Shown: piece by piece, positions 10,805 to 22,743 of the stretch
How positions within the stretch are numbered: position 1 is the stretch's first letter
Layout: each line of letters opens with the position of its first letter
Notes under the pieces: generated by a model
Told to the model about the DNA's origin: nothing
The model's database searches: none
Seen by the model: only the letters and a program-made list of their open reading frames with translations
Position numbers and translations under genes: made by a program
Source: Theobroma cacao
Taxonomy: Eukaryota; Streptophyta; Magnoliopsida; Malvales; Malvaceae
Reading direction: 5' to 3'
Length of the DNA: 64,000 nt
Assembly: GCF_000208745.1 (NCBI RefSeq)
Contig: NC_030853.1
Location: forward strand, 15,674,273 to 15,738,272

Positions 10805-12918
10805 TTTGAATTAGACAAATAAAAAACTAAAAAAATAAAAATTAGTAGATTGAAAATTGCTTCTTTTTTTGTTTTTTTTTTTTCAGCAGCAATTCAAATC
10901 AAGATTTTTCCAGCAGCCTGTGTCAAACAGCAAACAGAAAATAGAAATTAAAGTGAAAATAATTATTAGGTGTACAATGAGTGTTGTAATTGGAAATAAT
11001 TAGGAAAATTTCATATAATATTAATTGCTGACACTTTGGGTGTAGAAGTAAATTTAGGCACCCAACATTTAATACTTATTTATTGAAAAAAATTAATACT
11101 TTTGTACTATTCAAAAACCTAACTTTGTACAATATAAAGATTTATGTACTCAGCATGTAATACTTATTTATTCAAGAAGAAAAGACATTTAATATTTCAT
11201 TTATTGACTAAAAGCTGAACTTTATATAATATACAGAATATAGATGATATAATATTGACAGTTGACATTTAAGGTGATAAATGGACAATTGCTTTGTGCC
11301 AAAATTTCCCACCACCTTCCATGATGGTCATAAGTGATAGGTCCTTGTCCCTGACTAAATTTCCTTCCTATAATCAGTGACAAAGTAGATTTATCTTCAC
11401 ATCTAAGTAACTACGGTGCTATACAAATTGAAAAGGTAGATCATTTGAAATTTTTTTGCCCATTATATTTTAATGGGCAACAATCAAGAATGTTGCAACT
11501 ACAATGAATATGTACATCTCTATGCATATCATATTTTCCTATGATTTCTTCAACTATTTTTTTTGGGAGAGGGTGGGAATTATTTGGTAATGGAACACAC
11601 AATCTCCACCCTCTTGCTGAAAGTCACAAGCGAAGCAAACAGCACAGAACAACACTATTATTCTTCATGAACTAGATAATAACAACATATGACTACATCA
11701 AATTTATGATCCGTGGCTGGAAAGGAGCTTATTCCACAACTTTATATTCTAATTGAGAATCTGAAACGAATTTCCCTGTTGGCCTTAATCACAGAAAAGC
11801 AATTTCCTCACAGATACCACTAACCCTAGCAGAAAGGCAAAATGACAGATCGAATTTGAACCACTGGATTAAAGAACTATAGAACCTTAATATTCCTTAT
11901 CTTTTCACTTAATTTCAAGTAAAACAATAAAAAAGCTCTGAAAATAAAAATTAAATAAAAAAGGATGGTGATTAAAATATGGTTTTACCTTCCAAAGCAG
12001 TGATTTCTTGAAAGCAATCAAGGAGAACCAGTTTTAGGGTTTCAAAACCGACTTTTGGGTTTCGTGGAAACCCGATTTTAGGGATACAAGGAGAACCGGC
12101 ACTAGAGTTGCATGGGAAACAGGTTTTAGGATTTCTAGGAAAATGGTTTTGGGTTTCAAAGAAAACCAATTTTACGGTATTGAAGAGAAACGGTTGTAGG
12201 GTTTAATGGAAAACCGGTTTAAGAAATTGAGGACAAATTGTTTTAGGGTTTCATGTAAAAAAATTTCTGTAACAGTAAAATTAACAAAACTTCAACTTCC
12301 CTGCAAATTTGAGATCATATTGGGATGAATTTCCATGTATATATCAAAAACTTACAATCAAGCAAAATTTTTAACAACTCCATAAATTCAAATGAATCCT
12401 TTTAAAATCCTAAGAATATAAAACCAACATTAACATTAGTCTATCAATTTAAACATGATAAGATAAGTACCCATTTTGGGAGAACTACCTATACCATAAC
12501 ATAATCTCTAAATAAAATGAAACATAAAAATCAGTCAAACAAGACCAAACCCATTACTTGGAAATGAGTAAAAAGCTAAGATTAATAATCAAATCCCAAT
12601 CGATGCAACCAAATGAATCCTTATAAGTTCCCTTTTGCCATTTATTCAAAGAGAAAACTAAATACAGATCTAACAGAAATTTGTAAGATTAGCTAAAGCA
12701 TATCAAACAGAAAATAATAAACAGATTATTATTAGAAGTAAAAGAGCTGAGCTAGTGGACTGACACTCACCTGAGAGACACGGTGGCTTGCCAAACTTTG
12801 TGGTGGAATTGGAAAGAAAGGAGCGAATTTGGGCTATGGGATCTTTGTTTTGTTGATAAAGAAGCGTGGTCGTTTATGTGTAGTTGTTGTTTTTGTTGGT
12901 TTTCGCTATATTTTTTTG
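10805..12918. other. Spacer between FAX and the DUF1639 pseudogene (head-to-head)
   Basis: A 2.1-kb AT-rich interval upstream of both reading frames. It should carry the FAX promoter directly above 10804, but no unambiguous TATA box was fixed. It contains poly-T near 10862-10885, a degenerate minisatellite at about 12020-12260, and no other recognisable gene. The frame at 11972-12169 on minus is a product of the minisatellite. Confidence 0.4.
12020..12260 (+). repeat. Degenerate minisatellite of about 30-bp units
   Basis: Seven to eight imperfect units built on gggtttcaaggaaaaccgg plus ttttag. Many unit junctions contain ttttagggttt, which mimics the plant telomere heptamer but occurs only once per unit, so this is not telomeric DNA. 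Confidence 0.65.
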
Positions 12919-13520
12919 ATGGCAACTGCACCAGTAAAGTCTCAGCCTTTACACAACTTCAACTTTCCGTTTCTGAAATGGGGAACCCACTGAGGTGGTG
13001 GTTCTTCAACCGCCACCGCTGACCACTGACGTTCTCCTGAATCCGACTCGGACCACGACCGTCTCCGTCGGACGCGTGTCGGGTCACGCTCCACCCGCAT
13101 TCACCGCTTATCCTTCCCTCCCCCACCAAAACCCATCAAAGAAAGCCACCAAGAAGAAGAGCAACAACAACAAGAAGAGCTTAAAGACGCGAAAAGATGA
13201 ATCTGAAGAAGAAGAAGAAGAAGAAGAAGAGGAGGAGACGGTGCAGAGACCGTGGAATTTGAGGCCGAGGAAGGTCGTGGTGGAAACGACGGCGGTGGTG
13301 ACAGCGGCGATGGAGAACGTGAGTAAAACGGCGGCGCCGAAGTCGATGAGATTAAGGGAAAACGGAGGGATTGCAGCAAAGAAAGAAATGAGGATATTTT
13401 GGATCAAGGGAATAGATCGACGAAAGACCTTTGTGATGACAGGTTCAAGGCCCGCAAGAAGACCCAAGAAATGGCCCAAGAATATTCAGAAACAGCTTGA
13501 TGAAAGAGCAAATCTTTGTG
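12919..13520 (+). pseudogene. DUF1639-family protein relic
   Basis: ATG 12919 opens the typical DUF1639 N-terminus MATAPVKSQPLHNF, then NFPFLKWG. The same frame continues as SPESDSDHDRLRRTRV and GSRSTRIHRLSF to 13197, but is broken by TGA at 12991-12993 and 13027-13029 and ends at TGA 13198-13200. From about 13200 the next frame carries the rest of the family pattern: a poly-Glu run (GAA repeats), TVQRPWNLRPRK, KSMRLRE, and the hallmark MTGSRPARRPKKWPKNIQKQLD near 13436-13503. The short terminal motif that normally follows (FPGLWL type) was not found; the sequence diverges after QLDE. Both early stops fit CGA to TGA changes at CpG. The function of DUF1639 proteins is unknown. It is possible, but unlikely, that a shorter product starts downstream. 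Confidence 0.75.
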
Positions 13521-15478
13521 TGTTTTCGACGACCGATTACACAAGTTTAGGAGTGACTTCCGTTCACATATGGATTGCATACCTTCTTCAATCAATCTAC
13601 ATTAATTTTAGCTTTATCTTTCTTAGCTTGATTCAAGCTGATCTATCTTCATTCTAGCTTTATTTGTGCTGATTCAATCTTGCCCTTTGTATCCACACTC
13701 GAGTTATCTATGATATATATAAAAGCATGTATGTGGGTAAAATTTTTTATTAACAAAAAGGGCATCTTCAGTCCTCTTGTTTTTTAATTGCCATTTTATA
13801 TGATTTTTCTCAATTATTATTTTCAATTATAACAATAAATCTAAACAACTAAATTACTTTTTTGATCACCTAACGTTCATAAGTGTTGTTGTGGTTATTT
13901 AGCTATGAAAAGATTCCAAATCTACCATCTAACATTCCACGTCACTATACTTTGTCAAGTGAGATATTCACTTTGAAAATAAAAACGAAAAAATATTTTT
14001 ACGGTAAAGAAATTAATTTAAATTCAATAAAATTTTATAATGATAATAATAGTAAAAGACATACACAAATAAGGGAAAATGAGATATATAATGTATTGCT
14101 TACTTAATTTTTCGAGATTTTTTATTTTGATCACTTAATTTTTCAACATTTTTTATTTATATTACCCAACTATGAAAGATAATGCTTCTGTTCCTTTCAA
14201 TGTGAATATGCCACATGACAAAAGTATGATAATGTGGAATACTATTTAACAATAACAATAACATTTATAAATACCGATGATCAGATGTTATCTTTTAAGG
14301 TTAGGTTACTAAAACTAAAAACTTTGAAACGTTAAATGATTGAAAAGGTAATTTAGTTATTATAAATTATTAGTAATAAGATGTATTTGGTGTATGGATA
14401 AGATTCCTAATTTCATTGAATCACTTTCATTAGAAAAAGATTTACTTGGCTTAGAATTCATTGTTCATTATATTTCTAAATTGTAGTCATATTAAACATT
14501 TTTAGTTATATATTTAAAAATAAATTAAGATATAAATATTCGTGTGCAACGTACATGACTACAAATACTAATTTTCAATTAAAGTCCATTTAAAACTTAG
14601 AAAGGCTTGCCTTGAATATAAGGTAATAGCAAAGATTGAGGCAAATTAATTTAGGATATAACACTACTTAACAAAGAAAAGTGAATTTGTGAAACTTTCA
14701 AATGTGCAACATGATGTAAGGCACTGAATAGTTGTCACTTTTGGAGGGTTCTCATCGTTCAACCATTTTATAAATAGGAGGGTCGCATGTTGGCTTTAAC
14801 AAGCTGTAGGTTGAAAGATTGTTATCGTTGTTTCATTTTTTTTTATTGTTTTAACAATTTTTTTGAAGTATTTAAGGCAAGCTTTAGAATTAAGCCTTAA
14901 ATAATCATACAATTATGCAGAAGCCTGTGCCTATTTAATTTCTTATCTGTTTGTGTTCTTCAAGTGATTAAGAGAATCCTTATACAGGGGTTATTATAGT
15001 TTGAAACTACATCTTCAAGCCCTAATTTCATATTAGATTGCTCATACAGGAAGTCTGTTCGGTTTCTTATACTTGTGCATTCATTTCCTCCATTTCTTTC
15101 CAATTACAATGAATGTACATTTACCTTCTTGTGCATGATTCCATATACATTTGATTTTGAATTTTCTCCATGTTTGGGTCGTTAGTTATACTATGATTTG
15201 TTAATAAATGCTATGCTCAATAGATCCTGCTGACTGCATGAAGCATCTATCCAAATCTCTCAAAGCATTAGAAAAGGTATGGTGCAATAATTTTGTTTCC
15301 TAGCTATATTTATGAGCCTCTCTACTTTTTGTAGTGCAACTATGGGGTTCAACTACTATTGAAGAGAAAATAGAAATTTCCAAAGAAAGGGAACAAGAAA
15401 TGCTTTATAAAGCAAATAAAAAAGAAATGGTTTAAGTTGTCAAGGCTTGACCTTAAAGAAAGGAAAATTTATAAGTAC
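13521..15478. other. AT-rich spacer between two gene relics
   Basis: No coding sequence could be supported. A short plausible exon-like stretch (aatagatcctgctgactgcatgaagc, near 15222-15275, ending at a GTATGG donor-like site) was seen but not identified. The frame at 13883-14107 is AT-rich and not convincing. Confidence 0.35.
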
Positions 15479-15804
15479 CTGCAGCTGCTACACTTCAACT
15501 GATGAACATGTGCATCTAACTTTTAGAAGTCTACATTTAGCTGATCTCCATATTAGAAAAGGAAAAGTTAAGGAGAAAATAAAATAGGAAACTCAAAGAT
15601 GTAATAATAATAATAATAGTAAAAGACAGCTATGGCAAGAAGAAAGCTGACATAGACTGAGATCTTACAAAGCTATGGTGAGATCATTGAGCAGTTTTTT
15701 AGAATCATCAAAGAAGAGAGAAACAACTTCAACAACAAAATCTGGATTGCTCTCATCTTGAAGCTCCTGAAGTGGTAAGAACTGACCGTCCAAGAATTCT
15801 CTCA
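15479..15804 (-). pseudogene. Histidine-containing phosphotransfer protein (AHP) fragment, two exons
   Basis: Minus-strand exon at about 15800-15669 encodes EFLDGQFLPLQELQDE, then SNPDFVVEVVSLFFDDSKKLLND, the alpha-helical start of plant HPt proteins, followed by a GTAAGA donor at 15668. A second exon at about 15546-15479 encodes DQLNVDF, a stop (TAA 15525-15523), then KLDAHVHQLKCSSC, ending at a GTACTT donor. HVHQLKGSSSS is the phosphorylation site of cytokinin phosphorelay proteins, and the accepting His codon is at 15504-15502. Here Gly is changed to Cys and an in-frame stop precedes the site. The N-terminal exon and the C-terminal exons were not found. The CACTA element at 15972 lies just upstream. 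AHPs normally pass phosphate from histidine kinases to response regulators; this copy cannot. Confidence 0.8.
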
Positions 15805-17130
15805 CCAACAACAAAAACAACCACCCAAAACAGAAACTATCAAAACAAGACCAAGCAAAAAGAAAAACAAGACAAAGCAAACAAATCACACATACCAAAA
15901 CCAAAACAAAAAAACAAGGCAGCAAGTTGGTAAGGACTTTCAATGGTCACGGCAAAGACTTTTGCAGCAAGCACTACAACATTATTGACATGTGGCCACA
16001 AAAAAATGTGCAGCCATAGGTTAAAAATCTGCTCCCTTAAATTAAGGCTACACTTAGAAAAAGTGTAACCTTAACCAATGTATGAAAAAGTTTAGCTATA
16101 CTTTTTTATGAGATTTTGCAACAAAATTAATATGCAGCCACATAATATATAGCTGCAATCCTAAAATGTATGACAGCATTTAAAATATGCACTTATATTG
16201 TATAATAACAACACATTCTACATTCTAATATGTTACAAAAAGGTTCAAATTTTATAAATTTAACAATTTTACAAATTTTATAGCAGCCCATAAGGTAAAC
16301 CATGCAAATTTTACAAACTTTACAGTAAATATTGATCATCAAAGAAATTTTTTTTGTTAAGTCATTCATGCATTTTCATTATTAGAATGTAAGATACAAA
16401 GTACTGGATAACAAGCTAGCAGGAAAGGCTCATGTAACCAGTTTAATTACATTGAAACAAACAGTCCAAATAACGCCTCATCATAATAGAATCATGGGCA
16501 AAATCAAAACAAAGAGCCAACAAACAACAATCATGACAGCAAGTTCTTTCTATTTTCATAACCAGAATCAAAGCCAAGCAATCAATAAAGTGCTGTATCT
16601 CATTCCTGGTTTCGCAAGTTGATAAGCACAATGGTTGCCTTCAAGGGGATATGTTTGAATGTTACGTGTCCTATGGCTTCACACAACAAATCAATGTGTG
16701 AAAAGGCATTTCAAAAATCCAATATCATAATAAAAAAAAAGGCATGAAAAATAAACAAGAATAAATTCAACACTTACTGGCAGAATCTCAATGTCTGAAT
16801 TTGAACTCAGATAAAATCTTAATCACAACAGTAAACTCAAATAAGTTTAACACTTCAGCACACACTGCAAACATAAAAAGAAAGTCCAAAACAAAGGAAA
16901 AGAAGAAAAAGAGAAAAAGAGAAAAAGATTGTTGCAGTGTAGTAAAAGTAAATAACTTACCGCTTGTTGAATGCCATTGATGTAAATAGCTTCAGAACAA
17001 GTAGATGGGGGTGGACACAAAAAAAAAAAAAAAACAAAAACAATACATAAAAAGCATATTTGACTACATTCCAGTATATAACAATAAAGAGTTAGTTGGC
17101 TATCTGTAGATACTAGATTTTGGTTAATAC

Positions 17131-17900
17131 TGTTACTCTAAAGAATTATGTTGCAACATAATGTTGTATAGAGAACAACCAGAACAAGTGAAGTGTTACT
17201 TCACGCAGAATAACTAGAACAAGTGAAGCGTTACTTCACGCAGAATAAGTGAAGCGCTACTTCAAGTACTACTTAAAGCAGAACAATTAGAAAAAGTAAA
17301 GTATTACTCCATATGGAACAACTAATACAAGTAGAACAGCCACTTTGAATAGAATAACCGCTTCACTTGGATGATAGTGAAAGTAGCTCAGAATAAGTGG
17401 CAGGGTTCATGGGTTACTTTCATCTTGGGATGTTTTAGAGAGTTTGGCTTGGTGGCTGAGATATGGAGGTAGTTAAGAGGTCTTCCTCTTAACCCTTTCC
17501 TGAAGTACAAGTGTTTCACCCTCTTATCTTGCTCTCGTATACTTATTCATGTACAGCTTATTCTCTTATACCTATTCTCGTACAGCTTCTTCTCTTGTAC
17601 CTATTCTTGTACACCTCTTTTCTATTACCTTTACTTGAGAACAAGTCTTACTACATTCAATTACAGTAACGGTTACTTTCATTAATATTCTTCATAATAA
17701 TGTCATTCATTAGGCGCATTAAAGCCTATTTTTATGTAACAGCCACTTTTAGTACTATATATAGAGCCTCACAATTCATTTGGGGGGACTCTTCTCTCCC
17801 CCTCAAAGCTAACACAGTCTCAACTTGAGAGCTTCTCTCTCTAAATTCTCTCTCTAATTATTTTGTACTCTCTAAGTTTTTTTAAGTCTCTTCTTATTGT
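17131..17900 (+). repeat. Possible LTR remnant with repeated palindromes and a TATA box
   Basis: Starts near TGTTACTCTAAAG and contains three palindrome copies at 17188-17264. A TATA box (ctatatatagag) at about 17755-17766 is followed by a pyrimidine-rich leader (cttctctccccctc, ctctctctaaattctctctc), the usual order of U3, R and U5 in an LTR. No TSD or second LTR was found, so the edges are guesses. Confidence 0.4.
17188..17264. repeat. Three tandem palindromes, GTGAAGYGYTACTTCAC type
   Basis: GTGAAGTGTTACTTCAC at 17188-17204, GTGAAGCGTTACTTCAC at 17223-17239, and GTGAAGCGCTACTTCA at 17249-17264. The spacing is about 35 and 26 bp, separated by cagaataa-type spacers. They lie about 500 bp upstream of the TATA box at 17755. 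Confidence 0.8.
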
Positions 17901-19185
17901 CTTCCACCTGCCACAGCACTTAGTACTTCAGGAACTGCTTCAATCTTCCTCTCTGCCGCCTATGGCACATCATTTTACTTGTTTGCAACGCTTCCTCTCC
18001 CTATCACAAGAACCCTCTTTACACTATCAAATTAATGATACAAAAAAAAAAAAAAAAACGAAACTCTTCCTAGAACAAAAGAAAGACATGATAATTGCAA
18101 GAAGATATCTATAAGTATATATAAAACTCTAAAATCAAATAAAAAACTGAAAATGTATCAATGGGATAAAATAATAAGTTAAAATCTTACTTTAGTATTT
18201 CTTAATTGCAAATGCAAAATCAATCCTTCCTTTGATTCATTTGCAAATGCAAAATCAAGAAATCGTCTAATTCCATCTATGTATCCTTTACTTAATCTAG
18301 AGCAATACATCCAACTTTTATCTATCATCTTTATAGAACTACTCAAATTCATTGAAAAAAAATTATTGAAAAGTAAATCTACTTATGATAATTGTACAAA
18401 TTATCTAGTTTTCTTAATAAAGACATATAAATTATATATTTATCTTAATAAAGACATATAAAATATTTGCATGCATATTAAAGTATTCAAAGGTGTTAAT
18501 ATACATATAATAAATATGGAGGCCATGCTTTTACTAATATGTTTTTATAGAAAATGCTAATAAACTTTCAATCTTTGATTGAAAACAAAGATTCTTAGTT
18601 TATTTATTTATGATTCACATAACACAATGGTTTAACTTTCTTTAAGTCAATTTATTTTCACACTATGCCAGTTGCGTGCTTACATTAGGGGTTATTTGAA
18701 CCTTGTATCATGAAATTTTTTTTGACCCACGAGATTGAATAAGCATGGTGTAATGATGTGAGATAAAGCCACCATAAAATCTTCATTTTTTGGGTGAAGA
18801 TAAGCACTATCATAGAGTTTATCACAGAGTTTCTTTAAGTCATCCATCATTGACTAAAACACAAAAGAAATCAAAGGAAAAAACACCGAAAACTTAACTA
18901 TGTCAGATTCTCAAGCAACCAAAGTCATCTGACTCCTACAATCAAAGAGACAAAATAAAAACCACTAACTGCAATCAAATAGAAAACAAAAAAAGGAGAA
19001 AATTAATGAAAAGAAAGACCAACTTAAAGTCTTAAATTCTTATAAATCAATAAAAGAAAGACCAACCTAAGCAATCCTAATTTGCAATCAAAATCCTTAA
19101 TTAGTGTTAAAGGAAACCCTAATATAAACTTAAAGTACGTAAATCAGGCTCAAAATAAAAAGAAAATGTGAGGAGAAACAGAGTG

Positions 19186-22124
19186 TGTCAAACCCTGTTT
19201 TATAAAATAATTACAACGTCATTTACATGTTCAATAGAGTGGTTACATATTTAGGAAGTTTGAGAAATCGTTAAAAGATGATATTGCCCCTAATGGTATA
19301 ATTAAGTCGATTAAGCCTCAACTAGTTCAAATAGGAATTTTAAGGTGAAATTAAGAGTGTCATAGTTCAGGGATGACTCAAAATGGTAATTCGGAGTTCG
19401 AGGATCAATTTGGAGTCAAACCGAAATTTTCACTATCCAAGGGCAAAATGATCATTTGCCACTTGGGGACAAAATGAGAATTTCTAGAAAAGATTTTTTT
19501 TGGTCCCATTTGACTTATTGGAGTATGATTTGAGTATTGGAGTATGATTTGAAGGTTTAGAAGTGAAAAATTTTAATTTCGGTATAATTTGGAGTATAGA
19601 GGCGAAATGGTAATTTTGCCACCCGGGGGGCAAATCGATAAATTTTCACCTCGACATTTGTCCAGACCAAGGGATTTTATTCATCATGGAAATGGATAAA
19701 CATGAGAAATGTGTGGTGGAGAATTAAAGAATTAAAAGTCAAATATTTAAAATTTGAACCAATAAGGAAATGCCATGTGTCATGTTTTTATTATTTTATT
19801 ATTTCTTTATAAAAAGGCAAAAAATATCAGCCCATTTCTCCCATAGTGATCAGCCAAACCAGAAGAGAAGAGAAACCAAGGAAGAACAAACCCTAGGTGG
19901 GACAAATCAAAGAGAAAGTGTTGGAATTCAAGGATTTGATCAAGCAAAGGTAAAATTTCTTTGATTTTGCTAGTGATTTACCTTACCCATGCATTTTCCC
20001 TTAATTTCCATGGTTAAATTACATGTTTTCATGATGAATTCATGGCTGGTCAAAATGGGTATGGAGAGAGAATGATCTTGGATTGGTTTGATTTTTAGAT
20101 ATGTTAATGTTTTTAGGTGATTAATGATGTGTAGCATGAAAACAAGTGCAGAAAACCACCAAAGGTTTGGAACCCATCAATAGTCGAATTCTCTAAGTGA
20201 ATAAAGAGGAAGAATGGGATGTTATTCTAGGTGATTTGATTAAGAAATAATAGTTTTTGGTGTAGGAATTAATGAATTATGGAGAGAAAATTAAGTAGGA
20301 AAAATCACGGAGTCAGTGTACCATTATTGGCTGAATTTCTAGGGGAATATTAGCTGATGATCTTGATGTTTATTTGAGGAATTATGATGAATAATGATGA
20401 ATTATGAGCCTAGAAAAATAATGGGAATTTTCGGAGTAAAAATAAGAATTTTTACCCACTAAGGGTATTTTCATAATTTGCTATCGGGACTGATAAATTG
20501 AATCTCATTCACAGTCACTAAGGTAATTTAAGTATAATTGGAGTGTAGAAAGTGAGAAGAATTGATTTGGAGTTAAATTGGAGATAATAGGCCGAATTAG
20601 GTCAGCACCGCATTTAAGCTGTAGTCGGATAAGTTGCATGTCATATCATGCATATATACCGAGCCTGAATTGATTTTATAATGGTCAAGCATTGATGTGG
20701 TGAATTATGTATTGTACATTGTGGATAGGTGGTGAGCAAATTACACTGGTAAAAGTACCAAAATTGTGCTTGAAGACTGGGATTAGGAGTACATCGACTC
20801 CTAGAACTGTGAGTGGACAATTTATCGTCTTAAATATCTAGAGTAATTATACTTGTTTGATGCTTTTATTGAATGGTGAATTTAAATTATAAAATATTAT
20901 GTTTTCCAATTAAAATGTTTTTTAATAAAAAATGAGATTTATACTGGTTTTGAAAACTAATATTGTTTTGGGAAAATTGAGTATATGGAGACTGTGTTGA
21001 AATTTATGATTTTATATGTTATTGAAATTGTGGCTTATGACACTATGGTAGCATGATGGCTAAATTTTTGAGGTTGGCATGAAATATATGAACAGTTTTG
21101 GATTGGTCTCGGTAGACTGGATTACATTTTATTCGCCATATTATGCTACTGGAATTTTTATGGGTCTGGTGGTATATTAAACGGTCACTGCAGTGGTGGG
21201 GGTTTCCGTGGACTGCCTATGAGAGGGGCACGGTAACTCAATTATATACTTACCTCCGGGGGGAGATGTTGGGTGAAGTATCTCCTGAGGTATGATTTGA
21301 GTGCACCTCACGTTCGGGCCACCACGTGAGAGTGAGACTCAGCCAACGCCAAGGAACGGCTGTGTGTCAGATGTGAAAACATGTTTATGGGTATGGGTCA
21401 TTGAACAGCCTTGGCGGTCTCAGTGGGATACCTTGACGAAGGTACCCGCGAGAATGATTCTGGCAGGGGCCAAGTTTAAGAAATTCATAAGCCGAAAAAT
21501 TTTGATGAAAAGAAATTATTTGGTATAGATTGAAACGAATTTTATGTTATGAACATTATTGAGATATAATGTTTTTATATTGTCTCCATCTACTTGGCTT
21601 TAGATGCTTTTGATGGTAATTGTTTACTCACTGAGATTATGTAATCATAATCTCACCCCTCTTCCTATCTATTTTTCAGGCTCAGGACAATTTGTTGATA
21701 GTTGATTAAGACGAGAATTAATCTCAGAGTTACATCCTAGAAAGTAAGGGTTCGTAGCCCTACATCTTCTTAGTTAGTTGGGGGCCCACGTGTCACTGTT
21801 AAAGTAATTTTATTCTTCAGTTATTTGATTTAAAGTATGTATGAATATATTTAGCTTTTACACCATGTTTTTGGCGAGTTTCGATATTTTCGAAGAAAAT
21901 GATGAAAATGCCCCTGTGAGCCAGAAAGTAATATTTTATTGTTTTGATTTGGAAATGACTTATGATTTTTTTGAAATGTGAGATTTAATAACTGTCGCTC
22001 ACCGGGGAGATGCGGAAGTTGATGCTAAGCCTTGCGGGGTTTCGATCGGCATTTGGGGTAATGATTGCTTATTAGGACGTCGCGGTAATTGTCACGGGCT
22101 CGATGGGAGTTCCGGGTCGTGACA
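19186..22124 (+). mobile_element. Solo LTR (copy B) of the long-LTR family, inside the CACTA element
   Basis: A 2939-bp LTR starting TGTCAAACCCTG and ending CGGGTCGTGACA, flanked by GAGTG at 19181-19185 and 22125-22129. It is the reverse complement of copy A and of the two LTRs of the complete element. The lack of any internal sequence makes it a solo LTR. Confidence 0.92.
19808..19818 (+). promoter_or_regulatory. Probable LTR TATA box
   Basis: TATAAAAAGGC about 620 bp into LTR copy B in its sense orientation. The downstream sequence (cccatttctcccatagtgatc) is a plausible transcript start region. In the other LTR copies the matching site is degraded (ttttaaagcc on minus near 33388). Confidence 0.5.
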
Positions 22125-22743
22125 GAGTGAGTACCTGAATCAAAATCAGAAACTTAAATATGAAGAGTTGCTTGAAACTTACACAATAAAAGCCATATTC
22201 AACATTTGTTCAAAACTTTAAAAATTTAAAATTCAAATAAATTTGAAAAATTAAGGAAAAAATAACATAAAATCAAAAGAGTTGAGAAAATTTCTAACCA
22301 TTTCTTTAGATCCATGCCAATCGAGAATTTTCTTAATAGCCAATTGGTAAAAGTGAACAAAGAAAGAAAAAGAGATTTACCTGTCTTAGAAAACTTTAGA
22401 GTAGAAAAATTGAAAGTTGAAAAGTCTGAAAAATTTTGGTTAGAAATGAAGAGAAGCTAGTCAATTTAAGCAATTGGAGAAAGAGTTATAAACTTAGTGT
22501 GATTTTCCAAGAAAAAGCATTGGATGTAAAAGGTAATGGGCTTTTGTTTTTTCGGCTGTTCCGTGGGCCATTGTCTACTTTGCATTTTTTTATGGGTTTC
22601 TCTCCTTTTAATTCTTTTACGTGATTACACTTCAAATAGTGTAATTAAATGAAATGTAATAAGTGTAATATGATACATTTAGTTACACTAGAATAAATGC
22701 AGCTAAAATTATGCAGTAAAACGGTAAAAATGTTGTAGTGAAG

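Larger units (their letters stand above)
16200..19185. other. CACTA interior, non-coding
   Basis: AT-rich DNA with poly-A tracts (17018-17035, 18042-18060), a small tandem duplication around 18208-18260 (attcatttgcaaatgcaaaatc) and another at 18410-18465 (cttaataaagacatataaa). No recognisable protein domain. Confidence 0.45.
15972..22740. mobile_element. Non-autonomous CACTA (En/Spm-type) transposon
   Basis: The left end CACTACAACATT at 15972 and the right end AATGTTGTAGTG at 22740 form terminal inverted repeats. They are flanked by the 3-bp duplication AAG (15969-15971 and 22741-22743), as expected for the CACTA superfamily. Subterminal DNA on both sides carries short gcagc-type and gtgtaa/ttacac-type motifs in both orientations. 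No TNP-like transposase could be read, so the element depended on another copy. It carries a solo LTR (19186-22124) and an LTR-like segment near 17131-17900, so its own length before insertions was about 3.8 kb or less. Confidence 0.85.

Noticed and set aside
12020..12260. Interstitial telomere repeat
   Set aside because: TTTAGGG-like words occur once per 30-bp unit, never in tandem.
13108..13479. Leu/Ser-rich frames on minus across the DUF1639 relic
   Set aside because: They are antisense shadows of the GAA/GAG repeat and Lys-rich coding sequence.
12995..13657. 220-codon open frame as a complete gene
   Set aside because: Its first codon is GTG and the family N-terminus lies in another frame starting at ATG 12919; the frame is only the C-terminal part of a broken DUF1639 gene.
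15220..15290. Last exon of the AHP gene
   Set aside because: A weak AGSI-like string can be read on minus, but the surrounding residues do not match the family.
17131..18060. Complete solo Copia LTR
   Set aside because: U3-R-U5-like order is present but no convincing TG...CA boundaries with a 5-bp duplication could be found, so it is listed only as a possible LTR remnant.
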